A stretch of 64,000 bases of DNA from Nautilia sp. PV-1 (GCF_004006315.1 NZ_CP026530.1:734501-798500); one strand, 5' to 3'; positions 14,648-23,084 are shown, numbered from the stretch's first letter. A program made the numbers and translations. The notes: generated from the letters alone by a model not told the origin.

Positions 14648-16678
14648 ATGTTGCCGCTTTCTAAACTTAATAAAGAACAGCTGCAGGCTGCGACGGCTGA
14701 TCTTGGACACAATCTTGTAATAGCAAGCGCCGGAACAGGCAAGACTTCTACAATAGTGGGAAGAATAGCCTATCTGCTTCAAGAAGGGATAAAACCTGAA
14801 GAAATACTGCTTTTAACGTTTACGAACAAAGCCGCAAACGAAATGAAAGAAAGGGTCGGAAGTTTTTTACCGGAGGCTAAAAATATAGAAGCGGGCACGT
14901 TCCACGCCGTAAGTTACAGATGGCTTAAAAGGCTTAATAAAAATATTGTTTTAAAACAGCCTAAAGATTTGAAAATACTGTTTAAATCTATTTATGACAA
15001 ACGCGATTTTTTGCGTATAAGAGGCGAGGAAAAGCCTTACAGTTCCAATTATCTGTTTGATCTGTATTCGCTTTTTTTAAATTCCAACGCGGATGATTTT
15101 AGTGAATGGCTTGCTCAAAGAGCCCCTTTGCAGGAAGAGTATGCACTGGTTTATGAGAGTATATTCGATGAATATGAGGAAATTAAAAAAGCGCACGGGT
15201 TGGTTGATTTTAATTCGCTTTTGATTAGAATGATTGAAGAGCTTAAAAACGGCATTGAAGTGCCGTTTAAAGAAGTGCTTGTGGATGAATACCAGGATAC
15301 AAACCCCCTGCAAAACGAACTGATTGAAAGCATCAAACAAAGTTCGCTTTTTTGTGTAGGTGATTATGACCAGAGTATTTATGCCTTTAACGGAGCCGAC
15401 ATAAGTATTATTTCCACTTTTGACAAACGCTATCCCGATGCGAACGTTTTTACCCTTAAGAAAAATTACAGAAGTTACGGCGAAATTTTGGAAATCGCAA
15501 ATAAAGTAATAGCGAATAATCCGAGAATTTATCCTAAAAATCTGGAAGTTACAAGGGGATTTTCCGGAGAATGGCCTAAGGTGCTTTATTATAACGATAC
15601 TTTTGAGGAATACAGGGATGTTGCAAACAGAATTCTTAATTCAAGCGTCAGCAGGGACGAAATAGCCGTACTGTTCCGTAATAATTCAAGTGCAGACGCG
15701 ATAGAGGCAATGCTTAGGGAAAAAGGAATTGAGTGCAGAAGAAAAGGCGGGGTCAGTTTTTTTGATTCCAGAGAGATAAAAATTACATTGGATATACTGA
15801 CTTTCATTGTTAATCCAAAGGATATTATGGCATTTATACATATTTTTGAATACGCAAAAGGAGTCGGAAGCGCTATAGCGAATGAAATATTTGAAGCATT
15901 GATGACTCTGGGAGACGGAGACGCAAAAAAAGGCTTTTTAAATCCTGACCTTTCAAAAAAGGTGTTTACAAAGAAAAAAACCTCATACCAGCTGGGACTG
16001 TTTGACGATTTTGCCCAGCTTGGAAGCGTAAGCAAGTTTAAAAGCGTAGGAATGGATGAAGTGTTCCTGGCAAACCCGATACTGAAACATCCGAAACTTT
16101 CTGTTGAAGGAGGGGAGTTTTTATATAATTTTTATAAGCTGCTAAAAAGATTAAATAAACTTAAAAATCCGCATTCCGTTTTTAATGAAATTATTGCCAG
16201 CAAAACGTTTAAACATATAATACAGAATATTGCAAAAGAAAGAAGCAAAGATAAAAACGGTAAAATAATTGAAGAAAAATATCTTGAAGCTCTTGAAAAA
16301 ATAGAAAATAAAGTTAAGGTTTTAGGCAATCTTTTAAGAAATTACAACGATTTGGAAAAATTTTTAAACGCTATGGTTTTAGGAGCAAATGAAATGAGCG
16401 AGGGAAGAGGGGTTAACCTTCTGACTGTTCATGCGAGCAAAGGCCTTGAATTTAAAGAAGTTTATCTTGTGGATTTGATGGAAAAAAGATTTCCGAATAT
16501 AAAACTTTCAAAACCGGCAGGCGGTATTGAAGAAGAAAGGCGTCTGTTTTATGTAGCCGTTACAAGGGCAAAAGACAGGCTGTTTTTATGTCTTGCCAAA
16601 AATGACAGAATCAGAAATCTCTCTTACGAACCAAGCAGATTTTTAAGCGAAGCAGGTTATAAAATAGAAGTAAAATAA
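14648..16678 (+). CDS. UvrD/Rep-family superfamily I DNA helicase
   Basis: A 676-residue 3'-5' DNA helicase. Motifs in order: Q-motif region LNKEQLQAAT, Walker A ASAGTGKTS near residue 30, LTFTNKAANEMKERV, motif II VDEYQDTN, motif III VGDYDQSIYAFNGA, motif IV LKKNYRS, motif V LLTVHASKGLEF and motif VI RRLFYVAVTRAKDRL. It is somewhat shorter than E. coli UvrD (720), mainly at the C-terminus. It probably serves nucleotide-excision and mismatch-type repair or fork restart. Rep, PcrA and UvrD cannot be told apart here. Confidence 0.93.
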   Translation: MLPLSKLNKEQLQAATADLGHNLVIASAGTGKTSTIVGRIAYLLQEGIKPEEILLLTFTNKAANEMKERVGSFLPEAKNIEAGTFHAVSYRWLKRLNKNIVLKQPKDLKILFKSIYDKRDFLRIRGEEKPYSSNYLFDLYSLFLNSNADDFSEWLAQRAPLQEEYALVYESIFDEYEEIKKAHGLVDFNSLLIRMIEELKNGIEVPFKEVLVDEYQDTNPLQNELIESIKQSSLFCVGDYDQSIYAFNGADISIISTFDKRYPDANVFTLKKNYRSYGEILEIANKVIANNPRIYPKNLEVTRGFSGEWPKVLYYNDTFEEYRDVANRILNSSVSRDEIAVLFRNNSSADAIEAMLREKGIECRRKGGVSFFDSREIKITLDILTFIVNPKDIMAFIHIFEYAKGVGSAIANEIFEALMTLGDGDAKKGFLNPDLSKKVFTKKKTSYQLGLFDDFAQLGSVSKFKSVGMDEVFLANPILKHPKLSVEGGEFLYNFYKLLKRLNKLKNPHSVFNEIIASKTFKHIIQNIAKERSKDKNGKIIEEKYLEALEKIENKVKVLGNLLRNYNDLEKFLNAMVLGANEMSEGRGVNLLTVHASKGLEFKEVYLVDLMEKRFPNIKLSKPAGGIEEERRLFYVAVTRAKDRLFLCLAKNDRIRNLSYEPSRFLSEAGYKIEVK

Positions 16679-16774
16679 AAAACTGAATATAAATTCACTA
16701 TAATTAAGTGAAGTTTAAGTTTCAATGAATATAATAAAGAAAATCATTTTGAAAAATGAAATCAAGGATCTAAA

Positions 16775-17110
16775 TTGAAAGTGACAAGATTACTGCTGCT
16801 GCTGGTTTTCGTATCGTCTTTGTTTGCTTTAAGCCCTTATGTCAAAGGATACAGAGACTATATCAGATATATTAAATACAGCTCCGGAAGAGAATTGAAA
16901 TCTCCTTATCTGTTAAGGAAGCTGAATATTGTAACTCCTGAAGAGTTAAACAAATATTTTGAAAACAACGCAACGCTGTTATTAAAAAAAGTTGAAAAAA
17001 TTAATCCTAAAATCGCCGAGGGAATTAAAAAAATTATAAAAAAAGGCGATTTGAAAGACTTAAAAGTCTTTTGGAACAGTATTATCAACGGTAAAATACC
17101 TCCCGGCTGA
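16775..17110 (+). CDS. Secreted hypothetical protein (111 aa)
   Basis: Unrecognised. The start is TTG 16775, six bases after AAGGA; a GTG two codons on is possible. The N-terminus is a clear signal peptide (MKVTRLLLLLVFVSSLFA). The mature part is basic and helical, with a KKIIKKGDLKDLK-type charged helix and a Pro-Pro-Gly end. A probable -10 (CTATAAT) sits about 80 bases upstream. It is isolated between the helicase and the MFS operon, with no context clue to function. Confidence 0.6.
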   Translation: MKVTRLLLLLVFVSSLFALSPYVKGYRDYIRYIKYSSGRELKSPYLLRKLNIVTPEELNKYFENNATLLLKKVEKINPKIAEGIKKIIKKGDLKDLKVFWNSIINGKIPPG

Positions 17111-17124
17111 ATGTAAAAATCAAG

Positions 17125-17139
17125 TGCACAGGCTGTGCA
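17125..17139. promoter_or_regulatory. Perfect palindrome upstream of the MFS operon (operator candidate)
   Basis: TGCACAG-G-CTGTGCA is a perfect inverted repeat with 7-base arms and a one-base centre, too tight for an RNA hairpin loop, so a dimeric DNA-binding protein is the natural reader. It lies about 30 bases upstream of the -10 box at 17171 and is GC-richer than its surroundings. Confidence 0.55.
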
Positions 17140-17170
17140 TTAACTAAATATTGAGAGTTTCTTTCCTTTT

Positions 17171-17179
17171 TGCTACAAT
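17171..17179 (+). promoter_or_regulatory. Extended -10 promoter of the MFS-DedA-ABC operon
   Basis: TGCTACAAT, the same extended -10 as before the helicase, 21 bases before the TTG start at 17200. Transcription would begin near 17186, giving a very short leader that includes the AAAAAGGA ribosome site. Confidence 0.5.
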
Positions 17180-17199
17180 TCGCTTCAAAAAGGACTTTC

Positions 17200-18408
17200 T
17201 TGTCTCCGAATTATAAAGAAAACAACATTAAAAACGTACTTCACGGTTTTTTTCTTGCCATAGCAATGGCAGTGGCTGAACCGAGTACAATTTTGCCTCT
17301 GATCGTTCATCATTTCAGTCAAAGCGTTATTCTTGTGGGAGTGTTTGCTTCACTGCTTAGAGGAGGGGCGATTGCGGTACAGCTTTTTGCTGCTTTTTAT
17401 GCTCAGGGATATAAAAAAGTAATGCCTTATATGAGAAAAGTCTTTCTTGCAAGGTTTATAAGCTGGTTTATGATAGGACTGGCTATTTTGCTTATCGGGG
17501 ACAAAAATCCTGCCCTTACTCTGTGGGTGTTTGGAATCGGGCTGTTTATTTTCAGTTTTTCCGCAGGATTCGGAAGCATATATTTCAGTGAAATAATTGC
17601 AAAGATTTTCGATAAGACCGAACGCGGAAAATCTATGGCTAACAGACAGTTTTTTGCCGCGATAGCTTCAATAATAAGCGGAGGTATTGCAGGATGGGTG
17701 CTGAGTAATTTCGAACCTCCTAAAAGTTACGCATATCTTTTTATGATAAGCTCTTTTTTGCTCGGACTCGGTCTTTTGGCTTTCGCAACAATAAAAGAGC
17801 CTGTAAAAGAAAATATCAGACATAAAGAAGAGAGCTTTTGGAAGTTTTTAAAAAACGCTTTTAAGTTTTTAAAAATGGATAAAGCGCTTCAGATTCAGAT
17901 AGTGACTATTTTGTTCAGCTACTCTTTTCTTTTTGCTTTTCCTTTTGTAATTCTTAAAGCAAATCAGACCATACATCTGACAGGATGGCTGATAGGGGGG
18001 TTTGTAACCATACAGATGCTTGGAGCGCTTATCGGAAATCTTGTTTGGAAAAAACTGGCGCCGGAATATAAAAAAATTATAATTTTGGCTTTTATAAGTA
18101 TAATCCTTGCTTTTGTGGTGGCTTTATTTGCAAAAAATGCGTATATGTATGCGCTCGTGTTTTTTTTAATAGGTTTTGCTATGGACGGATTTAAAATAAG
18201 CGGGTTAAATCTCTTATTTGAAATAGCTCCCGAAGATAAAAGACCGATATATGTGGCTTTGCAAAACAATCTGACATCCATTGGTCTGTTTTTTGCAATT
18301 CCGGGCGGGTTTATCCTTGAGAAGTTCGGATATAACGTGCTGTATATTTTTACAATAGTAATGCTTTTTATAGGACTGTTTTTTGCAACAAGGCTTAAGG
18401 CTGTATAA
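17200..18408 (+). CDS. Major facilitator superfamily transporter
   Basis: Twelve-segment inner-membrane permease of 402 residues. I start at TTG 17200, five bases after AAAGGA; an upstream TTG at 17170 lies in the promoter. The loop [19 protein letters not shown]-like region after segment 2 and the large central cytoplasmic loop ([14 protein letters not shown]) fit MFS topology. No substrate motif is obvious. Its stop overlaps the dedA start by one base. A palindromic operator candidate upstream suggests regulated expression. Confidence 0.82.
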   Translation: MSPNYKENNIKNVLHGFFLAIAMAVAEPSTILPLIVHHFSQSVILVGVFASLLRGGAIAVQLFAAFYAQGYKKVMPYMRKVFLARFISWFMIGLAILLIGDKNPALTLWVFGIGLFIFSFSAGFGSIYFSEIIAKIFDKTERGKSMANRQFFAAIASIISGGIAGWVLSNFEPPKSYAYLFMISSFLLGLGLLAFATIKEPVKENIRHKEESFWKFLKNAFKFLKMDKALQIQIVTILFSYSFLFAFPFVILKANQTIHLTGWLIGGFVTIQMLGALIGNLVWKKLAPEYKKIIILAFISIILAFVVALFAKNAYMYALVFFLIGFAMDGFKISGLNLLFEIAPEDKRPIYVALQNNLTSIGLFFAIPGGFILEKFGYNVLYIFTIVMLFIGLFFATRLKAV

Positions 18409-18980
18409 TGAACGAAATCATTTCCTGGATTGTGGCAACTGTAGGAGATATGGGGTATGCGGGAATATTTATAATGATGTTTTTAGAAAGCAGTTTTTTC
18501 CCTTTTCCAAGCGAAATTGTAATGGTGCCTGCGGGATATCTTGCCAGCAGGGGTGAAATGAACATTGTTATTGCTGTACTAGCCGGAACTGCAGGATCCG
18601 TCGCAGGAGCGTGGTTTAATTATCTTTTGGCTGCCAGCGCAGGCAGAAAAGCCGTATCTAAATTTTTAAAAGAACACCATTTGAATAAAATTGAAAAATT
18701 TTTTGAACAGCACGGAGAGATATCCACATTTAACGGGAGACTGATTCCGGGCATCAGACAGTATATATCTTTTCCGGCCGGACTTGCTAAAATGCATCCG
18801 GCAAAATTTACTTTTTATACCGCGCTTGGAGCAGGGATCTGGGTTACTGTTTTGGCTCTTCTGGGATATTATATAGGAGAAAACCAGCAGCTTATACACA
18901 GATATTTAAGAGAAATTACTTTAGCTCTTATAATTTTACTGCTGCTTGGCACTGTAATATATATTAAGAGGAAAAAATGA
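18408..18980 (+). CDS. DedA/VTT-domain membrane protein, first copy
   Basis: A 190-residue inner-membrane protein of the DedA family, whose members act in lipid-carrier (undecaprenyl phosphate or phosphatidylethanolamine) flipping and membrane homeostasis. The re-entrant motifs [20 protein letters not shown] near residue 28 and [20 protein letters not shown] near residue 104 are present, including the conserved Glu and Arg. Several membrane spans follow. The ATG overlaps the MFS stop, and its own end overlaps the ABC ATPase start. A second DedA lies at 43386. Confidence 0.9.
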   Translation: MNEIISWIVATVGDMGYAGIFIMMFLESSFFPFPSEIVMVPAGYLASRGEMNIVIAVLAGTAGSVAGAWFNYLLAASAGRKAVSKFLKEHHLNKIEKFFEQHGEISTFNGRLIPGIRQYISFPAGLAKMHPAKFTFYTALGAGIWVTVLALLGYYIGENQQLIHRYLREITLALIILLLLGTVIYIKRKK

Positions 18981-19663
18981 TAGAGCTTGAGTTTAAACAT
19001 CTTTTTTTAGACATAAATCTTCGTGCTGAAGACAGTTTTACCATTTTAGGCCCTAACGGCAGCGGAAAAAGTATTCTTTTGAAAGTAATAACACACGAGC
19101 TGTATCCTCAAAAACTTGTCAAACGCAATATTTTAGGAAATAAACTTACATTAAATGAAGCAAGAAAAATATTCGGTGTTGTAAACAGCGATTTGGAGTA
19201 TTTTTTCAAAAACGAAAATATTACCGTATACGATGCAGTTATTTCAGCGTTTAAAGAAGCGTTGGTTGTATATAAATTTTTTGATTTTACAGATTATGAA
19301 AAAGAAAAAACCGAGCAGCTTTGCAGGATGTTTAAAATTAACGCCTCACAAGATGTTTCCACTCTTTCTTTGGGAGAATTAAAAAAGGTTTTAATAGCAA
19401 GAGCGCTTGTGCACGATCCTGAAATTATCTGTTTTGACGAACCTACAAACGGTCTTGATATTAAAGCCAGATATCAGTTTTATGATTTAATACGGGAACT
19501 GGATAAAAAACTGATTTTAATTACCCATAATTTCGATGAGGTTTTAAAAAATAAAAAAATATTTATGTTAAAAAACGGTCGTATTGTAAAAGAGACTTTT
19601 GAATTGAAAAAAAGCGATTTGAGTTATCTGTTTGATATAGAAGAAGAAAAAATAAGATTATGA
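18977..19663 (+). CDS. Orphan ABC-type ATPase
   Basis: A 228-residue soluble ATPase with Walker [12 protein letters not shown] near residue 27, a modified signature [15 protein letters not shown], Walker [13 protein letters not shown] and switch His in LITHNFDE. The Q-loop is unusual: [16 protein letters not shown] lacks the standard glutamine. It has no permease partner apart from the two membrane proteins it overlaps with. The Ser-Leu-Gly signature and stand-alone form recall ModF/PhrA-type regulators or YbbA-like ATPases. It is the last gene of the MFS-DedA operon, converging on the NifX-like gene. Confidence 0.85.
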   Translation: MIELEFKHLFLDINLRAEDSFTILGPNGSGKSILLKVITHELYPQKLVKRNILGNKLTLNEARKIFGVVNSDLEYFFKNENITVYDAVISAFKEALVVYKFFDFTDYEKEKTEQLCRMFKINASQDVSTLSLGELKKVLIARALVHDPEIICFDEPTNGLDIKARYQFYDLIRELDKKLILITHNFDEVLKNKKIFMLKNGRIVKETFELKKSDLSYLFDIEEEKIRL

Positions 19664-19670
19664 AAGAGGA

Positions 19671-20264
19671 TTAGTCTTCCCATCCTCTTCCGAATCTCCC
19701 GAAGCCTTGGCCTCTGCCAAAACCAAATCCCTGGCCTCTTCCGAATCCGAAACCTCTTCTTCTTCCAAATCCCTGTCCTCTTCCAAGTCCTGCTCTTCTT
19801 CCAAAACCTTGGCCTCTGCCAAAACCGAAACCTTGTCCTCTTCCGAAACCGTAACCTCTTGATGCCCTTCTTGGAAAATCAAAAGCTTCTGAATTGTACT
19901 GAGTATTCATTTCTCCCTCCTTGATATCGTTAATTATTTCATCGATATTTTTTTTATCAGTGATAACATATCCGATACCTTCGGCTTCAAGGTTTCTGAT
20001 CATTCCTTCTCCGAATTCGTCAGAAACAAGCACGTCAACACCCGCTTCTGCTAACAGAGGAGGAATTATTCTGCCTGTTCCGAAACCTCTGCTGCCTTCA
20101 GGCAGGTCTTTTAAATTAATGTGTTCTTCCTGAATTTTCTCCATTACAGGATTTGTGATATAAAACTGTTCGTTTGTATCGGTGTCTATTACTAAAAACC
20201 CTTTGCATAATCCTATATGCGGTGAAAGTGTTTTTTTATTGTTTGTAGGTATTGCTATTCTCAT
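19671..20264 (-). CDS. NifX/NifB-like Fe-Mo-cofactor-binding-domain protein with an RGQGFG-repeat tail
   Basis: Residues 1-115 form the dinitrogenase iron-molybdenum cofactor (NifX/MTH1175) fold: MRIAIPTNNKKTLSPHIG, GRIIPPLLAEAGVDVLV and GEGMIRNLEAEGIGYVIT. Residues 131-197 are a low-complexity tail rich in Arg, Gly and Phe with five copies of RGQGFG and one RGYGFG, ending in Trp-Glu-Asp. No nif structural genes are near, so it is not for nitrogenase; such proteins bind metal or Fe-S clusters in other contexts. The DUF134 gene lies 22 bases upstream and the two are probably cotranscribed from the operator-flanked promoter at 20587. Confidence 0.85.
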   Translation of the reverse strand: MRIAIPTNNKKTLSPHIGLCKGFLVIDTDTNEQFYITNPVMEKIQEEHINLKDLPEGSRGFGTGRIIPPLLAEAGVDVLVSDEFGEGMIRNLEAEGIGYVITDKKNIDEIINDIKEGEMNTQYNSEAFDFPRRASRGYGFGRGQGFGFGRGQGFGRRAGLGRGQGFGRRRGFGFGRGQGFGFGRGQGFGRFGRGWED

Positions 20265-20286
20265 TTTACCCTCCTTAAAAGTTTTT

Positions 20287-20556
20287 TTATATTAATTCTA
20301 TTGATTTGCCATTTATAATGGCATCGGCTATTTTAGCCCTTGCATTGCTTAAAATTCTTCCGAATGTCGGTCTTGAAACTTCCATTTTGCTGGCTGCTTC
20401 TTCTTGATAAAGACCTTCAAGATCGGCAAGTCTGATTGCTTCTAATTCGTCTTTCGTTAAAGTTACGGTTTGTAAATCATGTGCCGGAATTCCGCACGGT
20501 TTAAAACAGATATTGTTAAAATTTCCCCTGATACGTCTTCTGATTCTTCTTGGCAT
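20287..20556 (-). CDS. DUF134/UPF0251 helix-turn-helix regulator
   Basis: An 89-residue DNA-binding protein. The start [11 protein letters not shown] and the cysteine-containing F-x-P-C-G segment are typical of UPF0251. The second half is a sigma-70-region-4-like helix-turn-helix ([16 protein letters not shown], then [19 protein letters not shown]). In many anaerobes this family is next to NifX/NifB-like and Mrp-like genes, as here. The ATG is preceded by GGAGG. Its own promoter carries two near-identical palindromes, so autoregulation is very likely. The lone cysteine region could bind metal; that is inference. Confidence 0.9.
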   Translation of the reverse strand: MPRRIRRRIRGNFNNICFKPCGIPAHDLQTVTLTKDELEAIRLADLEGLYQEEAASKMEVSRPTFGRILSNARAKIADAIINGKSIELI

Positions 20557-20566
20557 TTAAACCTCC

Positions 20567-20582
20567 TTGAACATATGCTCAA
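20567..20582. promoter_or_regulatory. Operator candidate O1 (downstream of the DUF134 -10)
   Basis: TTGAACATATGCTCAA reads nearly the same on the other strand (TTGAGCATATGTTCAA), with only one mismatched pair. It lies between the -10 box and the GGAGG ribosome site of the DUF134 gene, a position where a bound repressor would block transcription. Confidence 0.75.
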
Positions 20583-20586
20583 TGAA

Positions 20587-20615
20587 ATTATACAACTTTT
20601 TTGAACATATGTCAA
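20587..20615 (-). promoter_or_regulatory. Consensus sigma-70 promoter of the DUF134-NifX operon
   Basis: Read on the minus strand: TTGACA (20615-20610), a 17-base spacer, TATAAT (20592-20587). Both hexamers are perfect, which is unusual in a genome where most promoters show only an extended -10. Start of transcription would be near 20580, inside operator O1. Such a strong promoter flanked by two palindromes fits tight repression and strong induction. Confidence 0.85.
20601..20615. promoter_or_regulatory. Operator candidate O2 (over the DUF134 -35)
   Basis: TTGAACATATGTCAA, the same element as O1 with one base missing in the right arm. Its right end is the -35 hexamer itself. Start-to-start spacing from O1 is 34 bases, about three helical turns, so the two sites face the same side of the helix. 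Confidence 0.7.
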
Positions 20616-20707
20616 TATATTTTGATAATTTTATCTTATAATTGGTAAATGAAAATAATTTTTTGTTATACTTCGATCGATTTTATAATTTTTAAGGAGA
20701 TAAATTT

Positions 20708-21904
20708 ATGGCTAAAAAAGTTTTAATATTAGGCGGCGGATTTGCAGCTTTGGAAAGTGCGATATGGCTTAAAAAATACGGCTTTGATGTAACTGTTATC
20801 ACAAACAGAAAATATATGTACGTATATCCTATTTCTATTTGGATTCCTACCGGTGAATATACTTTTGAAGACTGTATCATTGACTGGGAGGATTTGAGAA
20901 AAGTCCACGGTTTTGAGGTTAAATACAATAAAGTTGAAAAAATAGATATTAAAAATAAAAAAGTTGTATGTGAAAACGAGCAGCAGCAGTGCGAGTTTGA
21001 CTATCTTATAATCGCCATCGGTGCTGATAAAGTCAAACATAAAGGGAGTGAACATTTTCTGTCTATATGCGGTGCTCCTGAAGAATCTATTAAAATTAAA
21101 GAAAAACTTGACGAACTCATAAAAAGGGGGCATGGAAAGCTGACATTCGGATTTGGAGGAAATCCTAAAGATCCTAGTAACGTAAGAGGCGGTCCTGCTT
21201 TTGAGCTTATGTTTAACGTACATAATAAATTGAAAAAACTTGGAATAAGAGACAAATTCGAAATAACATTTTTTGCACCGATGCCTAAACCGGGCGCAAG
21301 AATGGGACAAAAAGCGCTGGAAATTATGGATATGTGGTTTGAAAGACTTAATATCAAACAGGTCAAAGGCAAAAAAATTACTGAGTTTGTTGAAGACGGA
21401 ATCATTTTTGAAGACGGAAGCAAACTTGAAAGTGATTTAACAATGTTTATTCCGGCCGGAAACGGTCCGGAGCTGTTTAAAGATACAGGTCTTCCGTTAA
21501 ATGAAGCCGGATTTATAAAAGTTAACGAATACTGCGAGGTTAATCATGATTTTGACGAAACAAGCAGCGATGTTTTTCCTGTTTTTGCAATAGGCGACAG
21601 TGCGGCGATTGACGGTCCCGACTGGAGGGCTAAACAGGGACATTTGGCCGAAGTAATGGCAAGGGTTACCGCATTTAATATTAAAATGATGGAAGAAGGA
21701 AAAGAAATCAGAAAAGAATATATTTCTCATATTAATATTTTATGTGTAATGGACAGCGGTGACGGTGCGGCGTTTGTTTTCAGAAACAATAAAAGAGCAA
21801 TACTAATTCCTCTGCCTATTATCGGACACTGGATGAAAAAAGGGTGGGGTTGGTATTTCAAAAATTCAAAATTAAACAGATTTCCTAGAATTCCGGGAAT
21901 GTAG
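20708..21904 (+). CDS. SQR/FCSD-like FAD-dependent oxidoreductase
   Basis: A 398-residue two-dinucleotide-fold flavoprotein with the FAD motif LGGGFAALESAIWLKK at the N-terminus, IIAIGADK near residue 100 and FAIGDSAAIDGPDW near residue 292. The overall pattern is that of sulfide:quinone oxidoreductases. A Cys in ILCVMDSGDGAAF matches the C-terminal redox Cys of SQR, but the second one, which in SQR precedes Gly-Pro-x-Tyr-Glu, is replaced in NVRGGPAFE. It is therefore either an atypical SQR or a related quinone reductase. It is divergent from the DUF134 operon and shares its control region. It probably works at the membrane surface. Confidence 0.8.
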   Translation: MAKKVLILGGGFAALESAIWLKKYGFDVTVITNRKYMYVYPISIWIPTGEYTFEDCIIDWEDLRKVHGFEVKYNKVEKIDIKNKKVVCENEQQQCEFDYLIIAIGADKVKHKGSEHFLSICGAPEESIKIKEKLDELIKRGHGKLTFGFGGNPKDPSNVRGGPAFELMFNVHNKLKKLGIRDKFEITFFAPMPKPGARMGQKALEIMDMWFERLNIKQVKGKKITEFVEDGIIFEDGSKLESDLTMFIPAGNGPELFKDTGLPLNEAGFIKVNEYCEVNHDFDETSSDVFPVFAIGDSAAIDGPDWRAKQGHLAEVMARVTAFNIKMMEEGKEIRKEYISHINILCVMDSGDGAAFVFRNNKRAILIPLPIIGHWMKKGWGWYFKNSKLNRFPRIPGM

Positions 21905-21908
21905 GAAA

Positions 21909-22238
21909 TCAGATAACTTTTTCTATTTCTTTTTCATCAGTAAGTTTGTATTTTATATTATAAACTTCCAGATTATCAAGCATTCCTTCGCCTAGTTTCT
22001 GTGCAATTAAAAGCTCTACATCATAATTTTTAAGCAGGGGAGGGATTATCTCTCCTGTATGAAGAGCGTTTTCACCGCAGTCTCTTTTTTTAATATGTTT
22101 TTCTTTAACTATGTCAAACATAGGGTTGTTTATCAGTTTTTTTTGTTTTGTTTCTGTATCGTAAAGTAAAAAATATTTGCAAAAAGGAATAAATTCACAA
22201 ATAGTTTTTTCATTTGAAGTCGGAACCGCGATTTTCAT
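21909..22238 (-). CDS. NifX/MTH1175-like cofactor-binding domain protein, short form
   Basis: A 109-residue relative of the 19671-20264 product, without the tail: MKIAVPTSNEKTICEFIPF, GEIIPPLLKNYDVELLIA and GEGMLDNLEVYNIKYKLT align with the longer protein. Two extra cysteines near the N-terminus (ICEF, FCKY) and one in RDCGEN could bind metal. The start lies two bases downstream of the cobB stop, so it is cotranscribed with the sirtuin. The paired paralogues flanking the SQR-like gene suggest a shared redox or metal task. Confidence 0.8.
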   Translation of the reverse strand: MKIAVPTSNEKTICEFIPFCKYFLLYDTETKQKKLINNPMFDIVKEKHIKKRDCGENALHTGEIIPPLLKNYDVELLIAQKLGEGMLDNLEVYNIKYKLTDEKEIEKVI

Positions 22239-22239
22239 T

Positions 22240-22977
22240 TCATTCCTCCAATGCTTTTTTTAGATTATTACAAGCAATTGTAGCACGATTTTGAAGAAAA
22301 ATATCTGTTACAGTGTCTGTATAGTTTGATTTTTCTATATTTATTTCGATAATAGAGGCTCCGTTTTGTTTAGCGATTAGAGGAATCTGGCTTGCCGGCT
22401 GAATTTCTCCGGTTGTACCGATTACAATCATACAGTCGCAGTTTTGTGCAAGCTCAAGAGAGTTTTCCAGAGCTTTTTTAGGGATAGGTTCTTTAAAAAA
22501 AACAAAATTCGGCTTTAAAACTCCCCAGCATTTAGGACACAGCGGAGGCAGATCGTTTAAATCTATATCTTTTGAATCGTATTTCTTAAAACAGTTCATA
22601 CATACCAGATTTTTTGCGGTTCCGTGGAATTCTATTACGTTTTTGTTTCCGGCTTCCTGATGGAGATTATCAATATTCTGTGTTATTACTGCTTCTAAAA
22701 GCCCCTTTTTTTCTAAATCCGCCAAAAAATAATGCGCGTCGTTCGGCTTAATATTTTGCATATAATCGTAAAAAATTTCTTTTATTTTTTCCCAGGCTTC
22801 TTTGGGATTTACGGTAAAATAATCTATATCTAGTATTTTTGGATCATATCTGCTCCAAAGTCCGTCAGGTCCTCTGAATGTAGGTATGCCGCTTTCTACT
22901 GAAATGCCGGCACCGGTAAAAGCGATGCATTTTTTGGAATTTTTTATTAATTCTGCAGCTTTTTTGTAATTATCCAT
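22240..22977 (-). CDS. cobB: NAD-dependent protein deacylase (Sir2/CobB)
   Basis: A 245-residue sirtuin. Visible motifs are GAGISVESGIPTFRG (NAD pocket) near residue 21, the catalytic His region TQNIDNLHQEAG and VIEFHG, and a four-Cys zinc site (CMNC and CPKC). It removes acyl groups from lysines with NAD as co-substrate. The Tyr-Arg pair typical of desuccinylases is not evident to me, so deacetylase is the safer call. A TATAAT on the minus strand at 23040-23035 is the likely -10. It is followed directly by the short NifX-like gene. Confidence 0.92.
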   Translation of the reverse strand: MDNYKKAAELIKNSKKCIAFTGAGISVESGIPTFRGPDGLWSRYDPKILDIDYFTVNPKEAWEKIKEIFYDYMQNIKPNDAHYFLADLEKKGLLEAVITQNIDNLHQEAGNKNVIEFHGTAKNLVCMNCFKKYDSKDIDLNDLPPLCPKCWGVLKPNFVFFKEPIPKKALENSLELAQNCDCMIVIGTTGEIQPASQIPLIAKQNGASIIEINIEKSNYTDTVTDIFLQNRATIACNNLKKALEE

Positions 22978-23084
22978 TCTTATATTCCTTTATAAATATT
23001 AATTTAAAAATTTTAGCATAAATACAAATGTTAAATTATAAGACGGATTAGAAAATGAATAAAGTAAAGAAGGGAAAAAAAGAG

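Noticed and set aside
19661-19690. AGAGGAT / ATCCTCT inverted repeat between the ABC ATPase and NifX-like genes as a terminator
   Set aside because: The stem is only seven bases with no T-run on either side and includes coding bases of the NifX-like C-terminus.
19680-19870. Regularly repeated DNA that could look like a CRISPR or tandem-repeat array
   Set aside because: The repeats are codons for the RGQGFG tail of the NifX-like protein; there are no constant repeats with unique spacers and no cas genes.
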